Below, in pieces: positions 26,229 to 35,763 of a DNA stretch of 64,000 nt (its first letter is position 1; each line of letters opens with the position of its first letter). Made by a program: the position numbers and the translations under genes. The notes under the pieces were generated by a model. It had not been told where the DNA came from, did no database searches, and saw only the letters and a list, made by a program, of their open reading frames with translations. The stretch covers positions 62,001 through 126,000 of the forward strand of contig NZ_QORW01000007.1 of NCBI RefSeq assembly GCF_003574735.1, written 5' to 3'. This DNA comes from Dongia deserti (lineage in GTDB: Bacteria; Pseudomonadota; Alphaproteobacteria; Dongiales; Dongiaceae).

Positions 26229-27251
26229 CCGGAACACGAGCGGCGCCGCCAGCACGATGATGAAGATGCGCACGATGTGATGGCTGGAGACGTAGGCTGC
26301 ATCGACGTCGAGCGACAGGGCGATGAGGCTCATCTCCGCCAGGCCGCCAGGCGCGAACGCCAGCAGGGCGGCGGAGAAGGGGATGCCGAGCGTCGTCTCC
26401 ACCGCCTCCCCGAATAGTGCAGCAAGGATCAGCAGGATGGCCGTCGCGAAGATCGCCAGCAGGAGCGCTTGGCCGACCACGCGCGGCGCGACGCCATCGA
26501 ACCGCGAGCCGACCATCGCGCCGACCACGATCTGCGCGGCGGCGATCAACCACACCGGGGGACGCGAGTGGGTCATGCCGGTCGCGTGCACAATGGCGCT
26601 TAGCAGCATCGGCCCGACCAACGCATAGGCCGGGATGCGCAAAGCCCTTGCGATGCCGAAGCCGACGACGCCGCAGCCGCCGAGCAGCAGCCAGTCGACC
26701 CAATTCATTGGGTTGCTGCTGGCGGCAGCACCGGTGCCCGTGGGCGTATAGCCGCCGAACCAGCGATAGCCGAAGGAGAGCACGAAGATCGCAATCAGGA
26801 TGCGCGTGGCATGGCTCATCGAGATGCGCCGCTCATCGCCGCCGAGCGCGCCACCCGCCAGGATCATCTCGTTGAGGCCGCCCGGCGCGGCCGCGAAATA
26901 GGCCGTGGTTGTGTCGTATTTCGCCAGCCTGCCATAGAACAGCCATATGCCGGCAGTCGCCACCACGACGTAGAGACCAAGCCAGGCGAAGCTGCCGAGC
27001 CAGATCGCAAAGCCCTGGACTACCTCCGGCGTGAAAGCGCTCCCCAGCATAATGCCCAGGATCGCGACGAAGACCAGGCGCAGGCGCGGCATCAACGCAA
27101 TCCGAACGCCTGAAATCGCCGCGACGGTGGTCGCCGCCATGGCTCCCAGCATCCAGGGCAGCGGCAGGTTCAAGACATAGAACAGCGTTCCACCCGGGAT
27201 GCCGATCGCCAAGGTCATCAACTTGGCGCGAGTCAGGGATGGGGCGTGCAT
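26208..27251 (-). CDS. AbrB family putative transporter
   Basis: 347 aa, almost wholly hydrophobic, eight to ten membrane helices in two similar halves. The repeated signature is visible as FAAAPGGLNEMILAGG near residue 123 and AFAPGGLAEMSLIAL near 310. The family was first named for AbrB/ammonia-monooxygenase-like regulators but is membrane embedded; the substrate is not established. Its 3' end overlaps the acyltransferase fusion gene for 21 bp on the opposite strand. The upstream 120 bp hold a core-only copy of the palindromic repeat. Confidence 0.87.
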   Translation of the reverse strand: MHAPSLTRAKLMTLAIGIPGGTLFYVLNLPLPWMLGAMAATTVAAISGVRIALMPRLRLVFVAILGIMLGSAFTPEVVQGFAIWLGSFAWLGLYVVVATAGIWLFYGRLAKYDTTTAYFAAAPGGLNEMILAGGALGGDERRISMSHATRILIAIFVLSFGYRWFGGYTPTGTGAAASSNPMNWVDWLLLGGCGVVGFGIARALRIPAYALVGPMLLSAIVHATGMTHSRPPVWLIAAAQIVVGAMVGSRFDGVAPRVVGQALLLAIFATAILLILAALFGEAVETTLGIPFSAALLAFAPGGLAEMSLIALSLDVDAAYVSSHHIVRIFIIVLAAPLVFRLFSRGR

Positions 27252-27287
27252 GGCAGATCAAAGGACGTCGAAGGCTCAAACCTAAAT

Positions 27288-27312
27288 TCCCTCCCCCAAC
27301 TTGGGGGAGGGA
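27288..27312. repeat. Core palindromic repeat, copy C
   Basis: TCCCTCCCCCAA, one C, then TTGGGGGAGGGA: perfect 12-bp arms. It matches the inner arms of the larger copies at 22461 and 49717. It lies between argE and the AbrB gene. Confidence 0.7.
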
Positions 27313-27372
27313 GAAAAGGTGATGCGTCCGGTCTTGCGCTAGAGAGCGGAAGGCGTTTGCGCCGCATCCCGC

Positions 27373-28533
27373 TCACGCCTTCAGCCGCGCAAGAAGGCGG
27401 TCCATGAAGGCTTCGCATTGGGCGAGCTGGGAGAGGGCGACGAATTCGTTCGGCTTGTGTGCCTGATCGATGCTGCCGGGTCCGCACACGATCGCGGGAA
27501 TGCCGGCCTCCTGGATCAGGCCGGCCTCCGTGCCGAACGCGACCTTGACGGTTGCGTTGGCCTGGGCGAGCGCCTTGGCCAGCACGACGATCTCGGTATC
27601 GTCCGGCGTATCGAGGCCGGGAAACGCCGAGATCTCCTCCCACGAGAATCCGGAATCGACCGTAACGGCCTTCATCTCGGGCAGCAGCTTGGATTCCGCG
27701 AACCTGCGGACCTCCTCGTAGAGGGTTTCCGGATCAACGCCGGGCAGATAGCGGAACTCGAAATCAAAGCGGCAATCCTTGGGCACGATATTGAGCGCGG
27801 TGCCGCCATGGACGATCCCCGTATGCACGGTCGTCCAGGGTACGTCGTACTCGTGATCGAACGGCCCCTCCGCTGCGAAGCGCCGCGCCATCGACTTGAG
27901 ATAAGCGATGACCTCCGCTGCATATTCGATGGCGTTGACGCCTTTGGGCGCCAGGGAGGAATGGCATTCATGGCCGTGCACGTGACAGCGCACGCTCTTC
28001 TTGCCCTTGTGCGCGGTGGTGACGCGCATTTCGGTCGGCTCGCCGATGATGCAGCCCTTGGGCCTGACCGGCATGTGCTTCAGCTTTTCCAATGCGCCGC
28101 GCACACCGAGACAGCCGACCTCTTCATCATAGGACAACAGCAGGTGAACCGGCGTCCTGAGATTGCCGCGCGCGAATTGCTCGATCCAGGTCAACGCGAC
28201 CGCGACGAAGCCCTTCATGTCGCAGGTCCCGCGGCCATGCAGCAGGCCGTCTTTCTCGGTCAGGATCCAGGGATCGGTCGACCAATCCTGTCCGTCGATC
28301 GGTACCACGTCGGTGTGGCCGGAGAGACAGATGCCCGGCAGGTCGGTAGGACCGATGGTGGCGTAGAGGTTGGCTTTCTTGCCGGTCGCGTCCGGGACCA
28401 ATTCGCTGGCGATGCCGAAATGGTCCAAATGATCGCGCACGAAGTCGATCAATTCGAGATTGGAGTTCCGGCTGGTTGTGTCGATGGAGACCAGACGGCG
28501 CAGCATTTCCGTGCTGCGCGGATATTCAGCCAC
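27373..28533 (-). CDS. argE: Acetylornithine deacetylase (M20 family)
   Basis: 386 aa, normal length for ArgE, which releases ornithine from N-acetylornithine in arginine synthesis. M20 zinc-peptidase motifs are LSGHTDVVP (first zinc His), GRGTCDMKGF (bridging Asp) and SYDEEVGCLG (catalytic Glu pair). The central dimerisation insert is present. Related M20 enzymes act on other N-acyl amino acids, so the substrate is a family inference. Divergent from the N-formylglutamate amidohydrolase gene, with 77 bp between starts. Confidence 0.9.
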   Translation of the reverse strand: MAEYPRSTEMLRRLVSIDTTSRNSNLELIDFVRDHLDHFGIASELVPDATGKKANLYATIGPTDLPGICLSGHTDVVPIDGQDWSTDPWILTEKDGLLHGRGTCDMKGFVAVALTWIEQFARGNLRTPVHLLLSYDEEVGCLGVRGALEKLKHMPVRPKGCIIGEPTEMRVTTAHKGKKSVRCHVHGHECHSSLAPKGVNAIEYAAEVIAYLKSMARRFAAEGPFDHEYDVPWTTVHTGIVHGGTALNIVPKDCRFDFEFRYLPGVDPETLYEEVRRFAESKLLPEMKAVTVDSGFSWEEISAFPGLDTPDDTEIVVLAKALAQANATVKVAFGTEAGLIQEAGIPAIVCGPGSIDQAHKPNEFVALSQLAQCEAFMDRLLARLKA

Positions 28534-28610
28534 GATCCGCTTCCTGTTGACGTGAAAGGCAATAAAGCAAGAATAGCGCCTGACTCCACAATAACAAGCC
28601 GAACCAAGTC

Positions 28611-29492
28611 ATGCTGCCGTTGGCCGATACCGATCGCGCAACCCTGGGGCGTCATGTGCCGGGGGTCTTGTTGAGCCGGGGACCGCTGGGCCTGGCGTTG
28701 CCGCTGGTCTTCGATTCACCCCACAGCGGGCGCGACTATCCGAAGGATTTCGGCCATGCCGTTCCGGTTGAGCTGCTCCGCCGCGCCGAGGACGCCTTTG
28801 TCGACGAGCTGATCGAAAGCGGGCCGAGCCATGGGGCGACCGTGCTCACCGCTTTGTTCCCGCGCGCCTACATCGATCCCAACCGGCACGAGCATGAAAT
28901 CGACTTGACCATGCTGGGCGAGCCCTGGCCGCATCCCATCATCGCCAGCGAGAAATCGGAAATGGGGCTTGGCTTGGTCCGGCGCATGATCAAGGGCAAT
29001 GTCGACATCTATGATCGGCCCTTGATGGTGGCAGAGATCCTGGCGCGCATCGAAGGGTTCCATAGGCCCTACGTCCTGGAACTTGCGAGGCTGCTGGACA
29101 GCGCGCACGAGGCTCATGGTGCAGCCTGGCACGTGAACTGCCATTCCATGCGTTCGGCCGGGCGCAAGCGCGGGAAGAGCATTCCGCGCGCCGACATCGT
29201 GCTGGGCGACCGCGACGGCACCAGCTGCGATGCCGACTTCACCGCGTTCGTGGCCGAGGTGGCGTGCGATCTCGGCTATCGCGTCGCGCTGAACGATCCC
29301 TTCAAGGGCGCGGAGCTGGTCGCACGGTTCGGCCGGCCGCACGAAGAGCGCCACTCGCTGCAGATCGAGATCAACCGAGCCCTCTACATGGACGAGGACC
29401 GCATCGAGAAGCGCGCGGACTTCGCCGCGTTCAAGCAGGACATGGACCGTTTGATCGGCGCCATCGCGGATTATGTGCGGGATAGAGAATAA
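28611..29492 (+). CDS. N-formylglutamate amidohydrolase family protein
   Basis: 293 aa of the HutG-like N-formylglutamate amidohydrolase family, a zinc hydrolase that frees glutamate and formate at the end of one histidine-degradation route. FDSPHSGRDYP holds the first metal His, AYIDPNRHEHEID matches the family signature, and NCHSMRS carries another ligand. No other hut gene is nearby, so the role may be a different amide hydrolysis. Two small genes follow on the same strand within 30 bp of each other, so a short operon with the monooxygenase and VOC genes is likely. Confidence 0.88.
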   Translation: MLPLADTDRATLGRHVPGVLLSRGPLGLALPLVFDSPHSGRDYPKDFGHAVPVELLRRAEDAFVDELIESGPSHGATVLTALFPRAYIDPNRHEHEIDLTMLGEPWPHPIIASEKSEMGLGLVRRMIKGNVDIYDRPLMVAEILARIEGFHRPYVLELARLLDSAHEAHGAAWHVNCHSMRSAGRKRGKSIPRADIVLGDRDGTSCDADFTAFVAEVACDLGYRVALNDPFKGAELVARFGRPHEERHSLQIEINRALYMDEDRIEKRADFAAFKQDMDRLIGAIADYVRDRE

Positions 29493-29519
29493 GCTTTCAC
29501 CATTGCCAGGAAACTTTGC

Positions 29520-29819
29520 ATGATTCACGTCCTCGCCATCATCACCGCCAAGCCCGGTCAACGCGGTACCCTGTTGCAGGCCTTCAAATCGATCGTGCCC
29601 ACCGTGCATGCGGAGATCGGCTGCATCGAATATGGCCCAGTCGTCGACGTGGACGGCGCCGATCCGGCCTTTGGTCCCGATACATTCGTTGTGGTGGAAA
29701 AGTGGGAGAGCCTAGCGGCACTCAAGGCCCATGCGGTCGCCCCGCACATGAAGGCTTACGGCGAGAGAACCAAGAACCTGGTGGCCAAGCGGGCAGTGCA
29801 TGTTCTCACCGACGCTTGA
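29520..29819 (+). CDS. Antibiotic biosynthesis monooxygenase (ABM) domain protein
   Basis: 99 aa, one ferredoxin-like ABM domain with the start MIHVLAIITAKPGQRGTLL and the VVEKWESLAALKAHAVAPHM motif near residue 60. Homologues such as YgiN act as quinol monooxygenases, others degrade haem or aromatic polyketides. The residues that fix the substrate are not evident. 27 bp after the N-formylglutamate amidohydrolase gene and 12 bp before the VOC gene, same strand. Confidence 0.9.
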   Translation: MIHVLAIITAKPGQRGTLLQAFKSIVPTVHAEIGCIEYGPVVDVDGADPAFGPDTFVVVEKWESLAALKAHAVAPHMKAYGERTKNLVAKRAVHVLTDA

Positions 29820-29831
29820 ACGGAGAGAAGG

Positions 29832-30278
29832 ATGCCAAAGGCAAAACCGACCCTTGGCCAGTTGAATCTCGTCAGCGGCGACCCGGCAGCGTCGATCGCG
29901 TTCTATCGTCGGCTGGGCGTGGAAATCGCCGATGCCGCGGTCTGGCGGACGGCCACCGGCACGCATCACGTCAACGCGCGCAGCGGCGAGGTCGATTTCG
30001 AACTCGACAGCACGGCCTTTGCGCAGATCTGGAACGAAGGCTGGCGCGGCCGCGGCGATCTCAAAGGGCGCATCGTCCTTGGATTTCGCATGGTGTCACG
30101 CGAAGCGGTCGATGAGGTCTACGCCGATCTCACTACCGCCGGCTATGCCGGGCTCCAGGCGCCCTACGACGCATTCTGGGGCGCGCGATATGCCGTCGTC
30201 GAAGACCCAGATGGCATCGCGGTCGGCCTGATGAGTCCGATCTCGCCGGATTTCAAGTCGCTGCCGCCCGAGATCTGA
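29832..30278 (+). CDS. VOC superfamily (glyoxalase/dioxygenase-fold) protein
   Basis: 148 aa, two babbab modules of the vicinal oxygen chelate fold. SGDPAASIAFYRRLGVEI marks the first module and FWGARYAVVEDPDGIAVGL the second; the second has the usual DPDG turn and an aromatic-Gly-Ala-Arg approach. Members include glyoxalase I, extradiol dioxygenases and resistance proteins. The two histidines usually seen as metal ligands are not both obvious, so function cannot be assigned. Third gene of a likely three-gene unit. Its 3' end is 13 bp from the convergent enoyl-CoA hydratase gene. Confidence 0.87.
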   Translation: MPKAKPTLGQLNLVSGDPAASIAFYRRLGVEIADAAVWRTATGTHHVNARSGEVDFELDSTAFAQIWNEGWRGRGDLKGRIVLGFRMVSREAVDEVYADLTTAGYAGLQAPYDAFWGARYAVVEDPDGIAVGLMSPISPDFKSLPPEI

Positions 30279-30291
30279 GCCCTCTTCCACG

Positions 30292-31083
30292 TTATCGACC
30301 GGAATAGATCGGCGGCCGCCGTTCCTTCCAGGCCCCGAGGCCTTCACCGAGATCACAGGTGGGCACCATCCGTGCGAATTGCTCGCTTTCGACCTGCAGA
30401 CCCTCACCAATGCTCATGTTGAGGCCGCGCGTGACTGCGGTGATGATACTGCCGATCGCCAGCGGTGAGTGCCGTATGATGCGCTCTGCTAGCCTGCGTG
30501 CCGCGGGGATCAGCGTTTCGGGTGGGACGACCATATTGACCAATCCCATGTCCAGCGCCTGCGCCGGTGAAAACGGATCTCCGGTCAGCAGTAGCTCCAG
30601 GGCGCGCTTGCGCCCGGCCAGACGCGGCAGGCGCTGGGTGCCGCCAAACGTCGGCGGCATTCCGAGATTGATCTCCGGCTTGGCGAACAGAGCCCGGTCG
30701 CTGGCAACCGCCAAGTGGACCGCCTCGGTGATCTCGCAGCCGCCGCCGAACGCGATGCCGTTGACCGCGGCGATCACCGGTTTCCTGAAAGCTTCCAGCC
30801 GTGAAGTCATCGCTTGTCCGCGCCGGACAAAATCGCGCACTGCCGCGTCAGCTCCTTTGTCGACGCTGACCGCGAATTCGTGGATGTCGCCGCCGGCGGA
30901 GAAGGCCCGCTCGCCGGCGCCGGTCAGAATGACCGCCCGCACATCGGACAAGAGTTCGATGCGGTCGAGATGCGCCAGCAGTTGGTCGATCGTCTCGTAG
31001 TTCAGCGCATTTAGCTTGTGTGGCCTATTAAGGGTCAGCAGTGCGATATCGTCCTCGATTGCGAGAAGCACGGTGTCGGACAT
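30292..31083 (-). CDS. Enoyl-CoA hydratase/isomerase family protein
   Basis: 263 aa crotonase-fold protein. The oxyanion-hole residues lie in FSAGGDIHEF and GIAFGGGCEI. The catalytic Glu region is LFAKPEINLGMPPTFGGTQRL; a Glu is seen at the first position. It hydrates or isomerises enoyl-CoA in fatty- or aromatic-acid breakdown. I start at ATG 31083, which has AAGGAG eight bases upstream; the ORF to 31179 would cross the operator and the TetR start. It is divergent from a TetR gene, which probably controls it. Confidence 0.92.
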   Translation of the reverse strand: MSDTVLLAIEDDIALLTLNRPHKLNALNYETIDQLLAHLDRIELLSDVRAVILTGAGERAFSAGGDIHEFAVSVDKGADAAVRDFVRRGQAMTSRLEAFRKPVIAAVNGIAFGGGCEITEAVHLAVASDRALFAKPEINLGMPPTFGGTQRLPRLAGRKRALELLLTGDPFSPAQALDMGLVNMVVPPETLIPAARRLAERIIRHSPLAIGSIITAVTRGLNMSIGEGLQVESEQFARMVPTCDLGEGLGAWKERRPPIYSGR

Positions 31084-31140
31084 CAGCTCGTCTCCTTCGG
31101 CAAGTACGTTGCGGCAGAGGCTAGAGGGCATGGCCGATTG

Positions 31141-31164
31141 TGTATATTCACTAGACGGTATACA
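31141..31164. promoter_or_regulatory. Candidate TetR operator
   Basis: TGTATA-N12-TATACA, perfect 6-bp arms, in the 89 bp between the divergent enoyl-CoA hydratase and TetR genes. The right arm is 9 bp before the TetR start and the left arm 58 bp before the hydratase start. Position suits autorepression and control of both. Confidence 0.5.
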
Positions 31165-31172
31165 TTGGAGCG

Positions 31173-31757
31173 ATGCCACGTACCTCTGAACCCACTCGCG
31201 AGCGCATCCTGTCGGCCGCCGCCAAGTTATTCTACGCCGAGGGCATCCGGAGCGTCAGCGTTGATGCTGTGGCCGCGAAGGCTGGGGTCACCAAGCGCAC
31301 GCTCTATTATCACTTCAAAAGCAAGGACGATCTTATGGCGGCCTATCTCGAAGGGCGCGATCAGCCGAACCTCGCATTGTTCCAGCGCTGGTTCGCCGAG
31401 ACGACGGGTGGCGTCGCCGACAAGGTGCGGGGCGTGTTCCGCAATCTCGCAGTGTCGGCGCGCCATCCGAAATGGAAGGGGTGCGGGTTCCTGCGCACCT
31501 CGGTGGAGCTAGCGACCATGCCAGGTCATCCGGCCATGAAGGCTGGGGTGGCGCACAAGAAGAGGGTGGAGGACTGGCTGCGCGCCACGCTCGAGGCGGA
31601 GAGGATCGGAAATGCGGCGACGCTCGCCCGTCAGATCATTCTCCTGATGGACGGCTCCTTTGCGGTCGTCCTGTTGCACCGCGATCCGTCCTACATGGAG
31701 ACGGCCGGAGACGCCGCGGCTGCCTTGATCCGGGCAACAGCGGCCCGGCGCGTCTAG
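31173..31757 (+). CDS. TetR family transcriptional regulator
   Basis: 194 aa. The N-terminal DNA-binding domain has the helix-turn-helix at about 28-47 ([18 protein letters not shown]), followed by KSKDDL, the usual TetR linker. The C-terminal helical ligand domain is diverse, so the inducer is unknown; an acyl-CoA is a fair guess given the divergent enoyl-CoA hydratase. The stop overlaps the nadK stop by four bases on the opposite strand (31754-31757). Confidence 0.92.
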   Translation: MPRTSEPTRERILSAAAKLFYAEGIRSVSVDAVAAKAGVTKRTLYYHFKSKDDLMAAYLEGRDQPNLALFQRWFAETTGGVADKVRGVFRNLAVSARHPKWKGCGFLRTSVELATMPGHPAMKAGVAHKKRVEDWLRATLEAERIGNAATLARQIILLMDGSFAVVLLHRDPSYMETAGDAAAALIRATAARRV

Positions 31758-32521
31758 GCCTGGAACTGCTCGCGCAGGATGCGTTCTTCGAGGTGATGCT
31801 CTGGATCGAAGAGCAGGGTCAGGCTGATGCCGCTGTCTTCGGTCACCGTCACGTCGCGCACGTCGCGGATCTCGCGGAAGTCGGCGGTGGCGCTGACCGG
31901 CCTCTTGTCACGTTCGCTGATCACGAAGCGCACTTCCGCGCGGTGCGGCAGAATCGCGCCGCGCCAGCGTCGCGGCCGGAACGCGCTGATCGGCGTCAGA
32001 GCGAGAACACCGGCGCCCAGCGGCAGGATTGGCCCATGGGCCGAGAGGTTATAGGCGGTGCTGCCGGCGGGCGTTGCCATGATGATGCCGTCGCAGATCA
32101 GTTCCGGCAGCCGTTCGATGCCGTCAATGTAGATCCCGAGCTTCGCCGCTTGCGCGGTCTGGCGCAGCAGCGAGACCTCGTTGAACGCGAGCGCGCGCTC
32201 CTCGCGGCCGTTGCGGTCCCTGGCGCGCATCAGCAGCGGATGGATGATGCTGCGCTTGGCATGGCTGAGGCGGCGGGGCAGATCGTCGATGTCGAACCGG
32301 TTCATCAGGAACCCGACCGTACCGCAATGCATGCCGAAGATCGGCTTCGGGTCGTTGATCACGCGGTGCATGACCCTGAGTATGGTGCCGTCGCCACCCA
32401 GCACGACCAGGATGTCCGCGCTCTGCCAGTCCACGACGCCGTAGCGCTGGGTCAAGGCAGCTTCGGCCTCCTTGGCCTCGACGCTATCGCCTGCGATGAA
32501 AGCGAGCTTGGGCGTGGACAA
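31754..32521 (-). CDS. nadK: NAD kinase
   Basis: 255 aa from a TTG at 32521. It phosphorylates NAD to NADP. The family motifs are [15 protein letters not shown] (GGDG catalytic/nucleotide loop), the GTVGFLMN turn, FNEVSLLR (the NE/D motif) and [21 protein letters not shown], the sugar-binding strand. The ORF is open to ATGs at 32566 and 32605, but those add residues unlike the family; AGGGGA nine bases before the TTG supports the shorter form and gives the usual length. The start would be about 80 bp from the divergent secreted-protein gene. Confidence 0.9.
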   Translation of the reverse strand: MSTPKLAFIAGDSVEAKEAEAALTQRYGVVDWQSADILVVLGGDGTILRVMHRVINDPKPIFGMHCGTVGFLMNRFDIDDLPRRLSHAKRSIIHPLLMRARDRNGREERALAFNEVSLLRQTAQAAKLGIYIDGIERLPELICDGIIMATPAGSTAYNLSAHGPILPLGAGVLALTPISAFRPRRWRGAILPHRAEVRFVISERDKRPVSATADFREIRDVRDVTVTEDSGISLTLLFDPEHHLEERILREQFQA

Positions 32522-32603
32522 AGGGCGGACTCCCCTAATGCGAGGGCCGGAGTATACTGACGCCATCCGCGCGCGGGAAGCGCGGCGTGATTGGGGGATG
32601 AAC

Positions 32604-33170
32604 ATGGGTTTGAGCCTGCGCAGCCTTGTCTTGGTCGGTGCCGTTTTGGCCGGCTTTCTTTTCGTCGCGCTGAGCGCTCAGGCTCAGGACAGCAAAAGTG
32701 GGACCGCAACGGCGCAGCCCGCCGCGATGATGCCTGAGAACCAGGTCGAAGCGGACGAAGGCGACCATCACGAAGGCTATTACTATCCGAAACCCGGCAG
32801 CTTCGAGCACTATCCCGCGCGGGTCTACACGCTGCCGGATAGCGATCGCGTGCGCCGGCAGGCCTTCGTCATCGGCCTCACCAAGCAGCTGGTCGGCGGG
32901 CACTACGCCCCGAGCTACGCGATCTTCGCCAAGGGCAATGGTTCGGGCAAGCTGATCATCGTCGCGCTCGCGGATGGGCAGCTGAACACGATCTATCGCG
33001 CCCGCGCGCTGCTTGCGACCTTCACATCGGTCGCACGCTCGACCCCGTTCTTTCAGCAGAACACCCAGCCGGATGAATCCACGTTCCTTGATCTGCTGAA
33101 GCTGCTCGGTTTCAAGCAGGTCACCGTCAGCGACGGCCGCGCCTTCGCGCATCAGATTATTATCGATTGA
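32604..33170 (+). CDS. Secreted hypothetical protein
   Basis: 188 aa. A clear signal peptide ([20 protein letters not shown] to about residue 27, then SAQAQ) leads an acidic, His/Tyr-rich stretch ([17 protein letters not shown]) and a globular domain of about 100 residues ending [10 protein letters not shown] do not recognise the family. The start at ATG 32604 has GGGGGA five bases upstream; ATG 32598 is too close to that site. Between nadK and moaA; nothing links its function to either. Confidence 0.8.
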   Translation: MGLSLRSLVLVGAVLAGFLFVALSAQAQDSKSGTATAQPAAMMPENQVEADEGDHHEGYYYPKPGSFEHYPARVYTLPDSDRVRRQAFVIGLTKQLVGGHYAPSYAIFAKGNGSGKLIIVALADGQLNTIYRARALLATFTSVARSTPFFQQNTQPDESTFLDLLKLLGFKQVTVSDGRAFAHQIIID

Positions 33171-33244
33171 GGCGCCGCGGATACTCGCACTCTCTACTCC
33201 CTCATGGTCGGACCAAGCGCGACCATGACGAATACGGAGAGTTA

Positions 33245-34237
33245 CTATCCGCCCGTGACGCTCATGTGGCGTTGCACGGCGGGGCCCTTGTGGCGGCGGT
33301 CGATGATGAAATCGTGGCCCTTGGGCTTGCGGCTGATGGCTTCGTCGATGGCTTCCATCAGCAGCGCGTCGTCGTCGCTGGCGCGCAAGGGCGCGCGGAG
33401 GTCCGCGGAATCATCCTGGCCCAGGCACATGTAGAGCATGCCGGTGCAGGTCAGGCGCACGCGGTTGCAGCTTTCACAGAAATTGTGGGTGAGGGGCGTG
33501 ATGAAACCGACGCGCTGTCCCGTCTCCGCGATCCGCACGTAGCGGGCGGGGCCGCCGGTGCGGTAGTCGATCTCATCCAGCGTGTAGCGCGTCTTCAGCT
33601 TCGCACGCAGCAGCGAGATCGGCAGATACTGGTCGAGCCGGTTCTCGCCGCCGATGTCGCCCATCGGCATCACTTCGATGAAGGTGATGTCGTACCCTTC
33701 GCGCGCGCACCAGTCGATCAGGTCGAAGGCCTCGTCGTCGTTCACGCCCTTGAGCGCGACGGTGTTGATCTTGACCCGGATGCCGGCTTCGTTCGCGGCC
33801 TTGATGCTGTCGAGCACGGGGCCGAGCTTGCCCCAGCGCGTGATGGCGGTGAACTTGTGCGGATCAAGCGTATCGATCGAGACGTTGACGCGCTTCACGC
33901 CGCATGCGGCGAGTTCCGCGGCATATTTGCCGAGCTGGCTGCCATTGGTGGTGAGGGTCAGCTCATCGAGCGCACCGCTCTCGAGGTGCCGCGACAGGCG
34001 CCGGATCAGCCACATCACGTTCTTGCGCACCAGCGGCTCGCCGCCGGTCAGGCGCAGCTTGCGCACGCCCTTCTGGACGAACGCGCTGCAGAGGCGATCC
34101 ATCTCCTCGAGCGTCAGCAGCTCGGCCTTGGGCAGGAAGGTCATGTCCTCCGCCATGCAGTAAACACAGCGGAAGTCGCAGCGGTCCGTCACCGACACGC
34201 GCAGATAGGAAATGTGCCGCCCGAATGGATCGATCAT
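33245..34237 (-). CDS. moaA: GTP 3',8-cyclase MoaA
   Basis: 330 aa radical-SAM enzyme of the first step of molybdenum cofactor synthesis (GTP to 3',8-cyclo-GTP). The SAM cluster is bound by C20, C24 and C27 (CDFRCVYC). The C-terminal substrate cluster is bound by C254, C257 and C271 (CESCNRVRL...MC). LTGGEPLVR is the SAM-binding GGEP motif and the protein ends in the functional Gly-Gly. Divergent from mobA. It supplies cofactor for enzymes such as the CoxL-type hydroxylase at the left of the window. Confidence 0.96.
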   Translation of the reverse strand: MIDPFGRHISYLRVSVTDRCDFRCVYCMAEDMTFLPKAELLTLEEMDRLCSAFVQKGVRKLRLTGGEPLVRKNVMWLIRRLSRHLESGALDELTLTTNGSQLGKYAAELAACGVKRVNVSIDTLDPHKFTAITRWGKLGPVLDSIKAANEAGIRVKINTVALKGVNDDEAFDLIDWCAREGYDITFIEVMPMGDIGGENRLDQYLPISLLRAKLKTRYTLDEIDYRTGGPARYVRIAETGQRVGFITPLTHNFCESCNRVRLTCTGMLYMCLGQDDSADLRAPLRASDDDALLMEAIDEAISRKPKGHDFIIDRRHKGPAVQRHMSVTGG

Positions 34238-34367
34238 GCCATCACCGTCATATCCCAGTGAATATAGCGATCCCCTGCGCGGATTTCCTCCTCAAAAAAC
34301 GTAGGGATTCGATGCATTTGCGTCGGAACGGCGCTTAAGCGACAGTTCTGGCAGGATAGGAGGAACA

Positions 34368-35003
34368 ATGCCGGACAGCAAAATCGGCCCGATTGTCGGC
34401 GTCATCCTGGCGGGCGGGCGTGCCGAGCGCATGGGCGGCGGCGACAAATGCCTGCTGGAGGTGGCCGGTAAGCCCATCCTCGCACGCGTTACTGAGCGTG
34501 TGCGGCCGCAGGTGGATGCGCTGGTACTGAACGCGAATGGCGATCCGGTGCGGTTTGGGCCGTACGGGCTGCCCATGGCGCCGGACAGTGTTCCGGACTT
34601 CGCCGGGCCGCTCGCCGGCGTGTTGGCGGGACTTGAATGGGCCGAGGCCCATCACCCGCACGCGCGGCATATCGTGACGGTGCCCGCGGATGGGCCGTTC
34701 GTGCCGCGCGATCTGGTGAAGCGGCTCGCCGAGACTCTCGTGGCTGACGATGCCGAGCTGGTCACGGCCGCGAGCGGCGTGCAGACCTATCCGGTCGTCG
34801 GCCTCTGGCCCGTGAGACTGCGGCAGGCGCTGCGCGATGCACTGGTGAGGGAGGATCTGCACAAGGTCGATGCCTGGACCAGGCGCTTCCGACGTGCCAT
34901 CGCTGCCTTCCCCGCCAACCCCATCGATCCGTTCTTCAACGCCAACACGCCCGAGCAGCTGGCGGAGGCAGACCGCTTGGCGGCGCTCTATCCCGACATC
35001 TGA
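34368..35003 (+). CDS. mobA: Molybdenum cofactor guanylyltransferase
   Basis: 211 aa nucleotidyltransferase that adds GMP to molybdopterin to form MGD, used by DMSO-reductase-family enzymes. The signature LAGGRAERMGGGDK lies at 14-27, with K27 contacting GTP, and PADGPFVP holds the metal-binding Asp. Strong ribosome site (AGGAGG six bases upstream). The related CTP enzyme MocA, which serves CODH-type hydroxylases, has a similar start; the size and motif favour MobA, but I cannot exclude mixed use. Confidence 0.9.
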   Translation: MPDSKIGPIVGVILAGGRAERMGGGDKCLLEVAGKPILARVTERVRPQVDALVLNANGDPVRFGPYGLPMAPDSVPDFAGPLAGVLAGLEWAEAHHPHARHIVTVPADGPFVPRDLVKRLAETLVADDAELVTAASGVQTYPVVGLWPVRLRQALRDALVREDLHKVDAWTRRFRRAIAAFPANPIDPFFNANTPEQLAEADRLAALYPDI

Positions 35004-35044
35004 GCAATCGCTTTCCGCCAGGACTTCATGTAAGACCCATTCAC

Positions 35045-35686
35045 ATGGGATGGTCGAAAGATGGATCCGAGGGCCGTAAGGGCTACCACCACGGCAATCT
35101 GCGCGAGGCGCTGATCCGGGCGGCGCTCAATCTTATCGGCGAGAAGGGGCCGGCCGGCTTCACCTTTGCCGACGCGGCGCGGGCGGCCGGCGTGAGTTCC
35201 GCGGCCCCCTATCGCCACTTCCGGGATCGCGACGCGCTGATGGCGGACATCGCCAAGCGCGGTTTCGAGCTGTTCCGCGATTCCTTGCAGAAGGCCTGGA
35301 ACGACGGCAAGCCCAACCCCTATGTCGCGTTCGAAGCGGTGGGGCGGGCCTATCTTGCTTTTGCGCGCAGCGAGCCGGCGCACTACTCGGCGATGTTCGA
35401 AGCCGGCATTGCCATGGATTCGACGCCCGGGCTGCAACAGGCGGCGGACGACGCGTTCGCCGTCTTGCGCAGCGCGGCCGAGGCGCTCAGCGCCCACATG
35501 CCCAAGGAGAGCCGGCCGCCGGCCCTCATGATGAGCCTCCACATCTGGGCATTGGCGCACGGAATCGCGTCGCTCTTCGCGCGCGGCGATCCCGGGCGCC
35601 GCAAGCTGCCGATGCTGCCGGAGGACCTGCTTGAGGCGGCCATCCTGGTCTATCTGCGCGGGCTCGGGCTCACCGGCGGGAAGTAG
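35045..35686 (+). CDS. TetR family transcriptional regulator
   Basis: 213 aa. N-terminal basic arm (GRKGYHHGNLREALIRAAL) and helix-turn-helix around 38-57 (DAARAAGVSSAAPYRHF), followed by a C-terminal TetR_C domain of the WHG-like type with a long helix pair. The ligand is unknown. It lies 41 bp after mobA on the same strand, so it may share its transcript. The perfect inverted repeat at 35764, just downstream and in front of the DUF2852 gene, is a candidate site for it. Confidence 0.9.
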   Translation: MGWSKDGSEGRKGYHHGNLREALIRAALNLIGEKGPAGFTFADAARAAGVSSAAPYRHFRDRDALMADIAKRGFELFRDSLQKAWNDGKPNPYVAFEAVGRAYLAFARSEPAHYSAMFEAGIAMDSTPGLQQAADDAFAVLRSAAEALSAHMPKESRPPALMMSLHIWALAHGIASLFARGDPGRRKLPMLPEDLLEAAILVYLRGLGLTGGK

Positions 35687-35763
35687 GCTGGGCGGACAAA
35701 GCGGATCACAATTTTCGATTTTCGGGCCGCACCGCTTGACAGAAAGCCTTGCTGGTGCCATTT

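Noticed and set aside
34238-34367. Molybdenum-cofactor riboswitch between moaA and mobA
   Set aside because: The 130 bp hold no convincing multi-stem structure, and the strong mobA ribosome site is not sequestered in any hairpin I could find.
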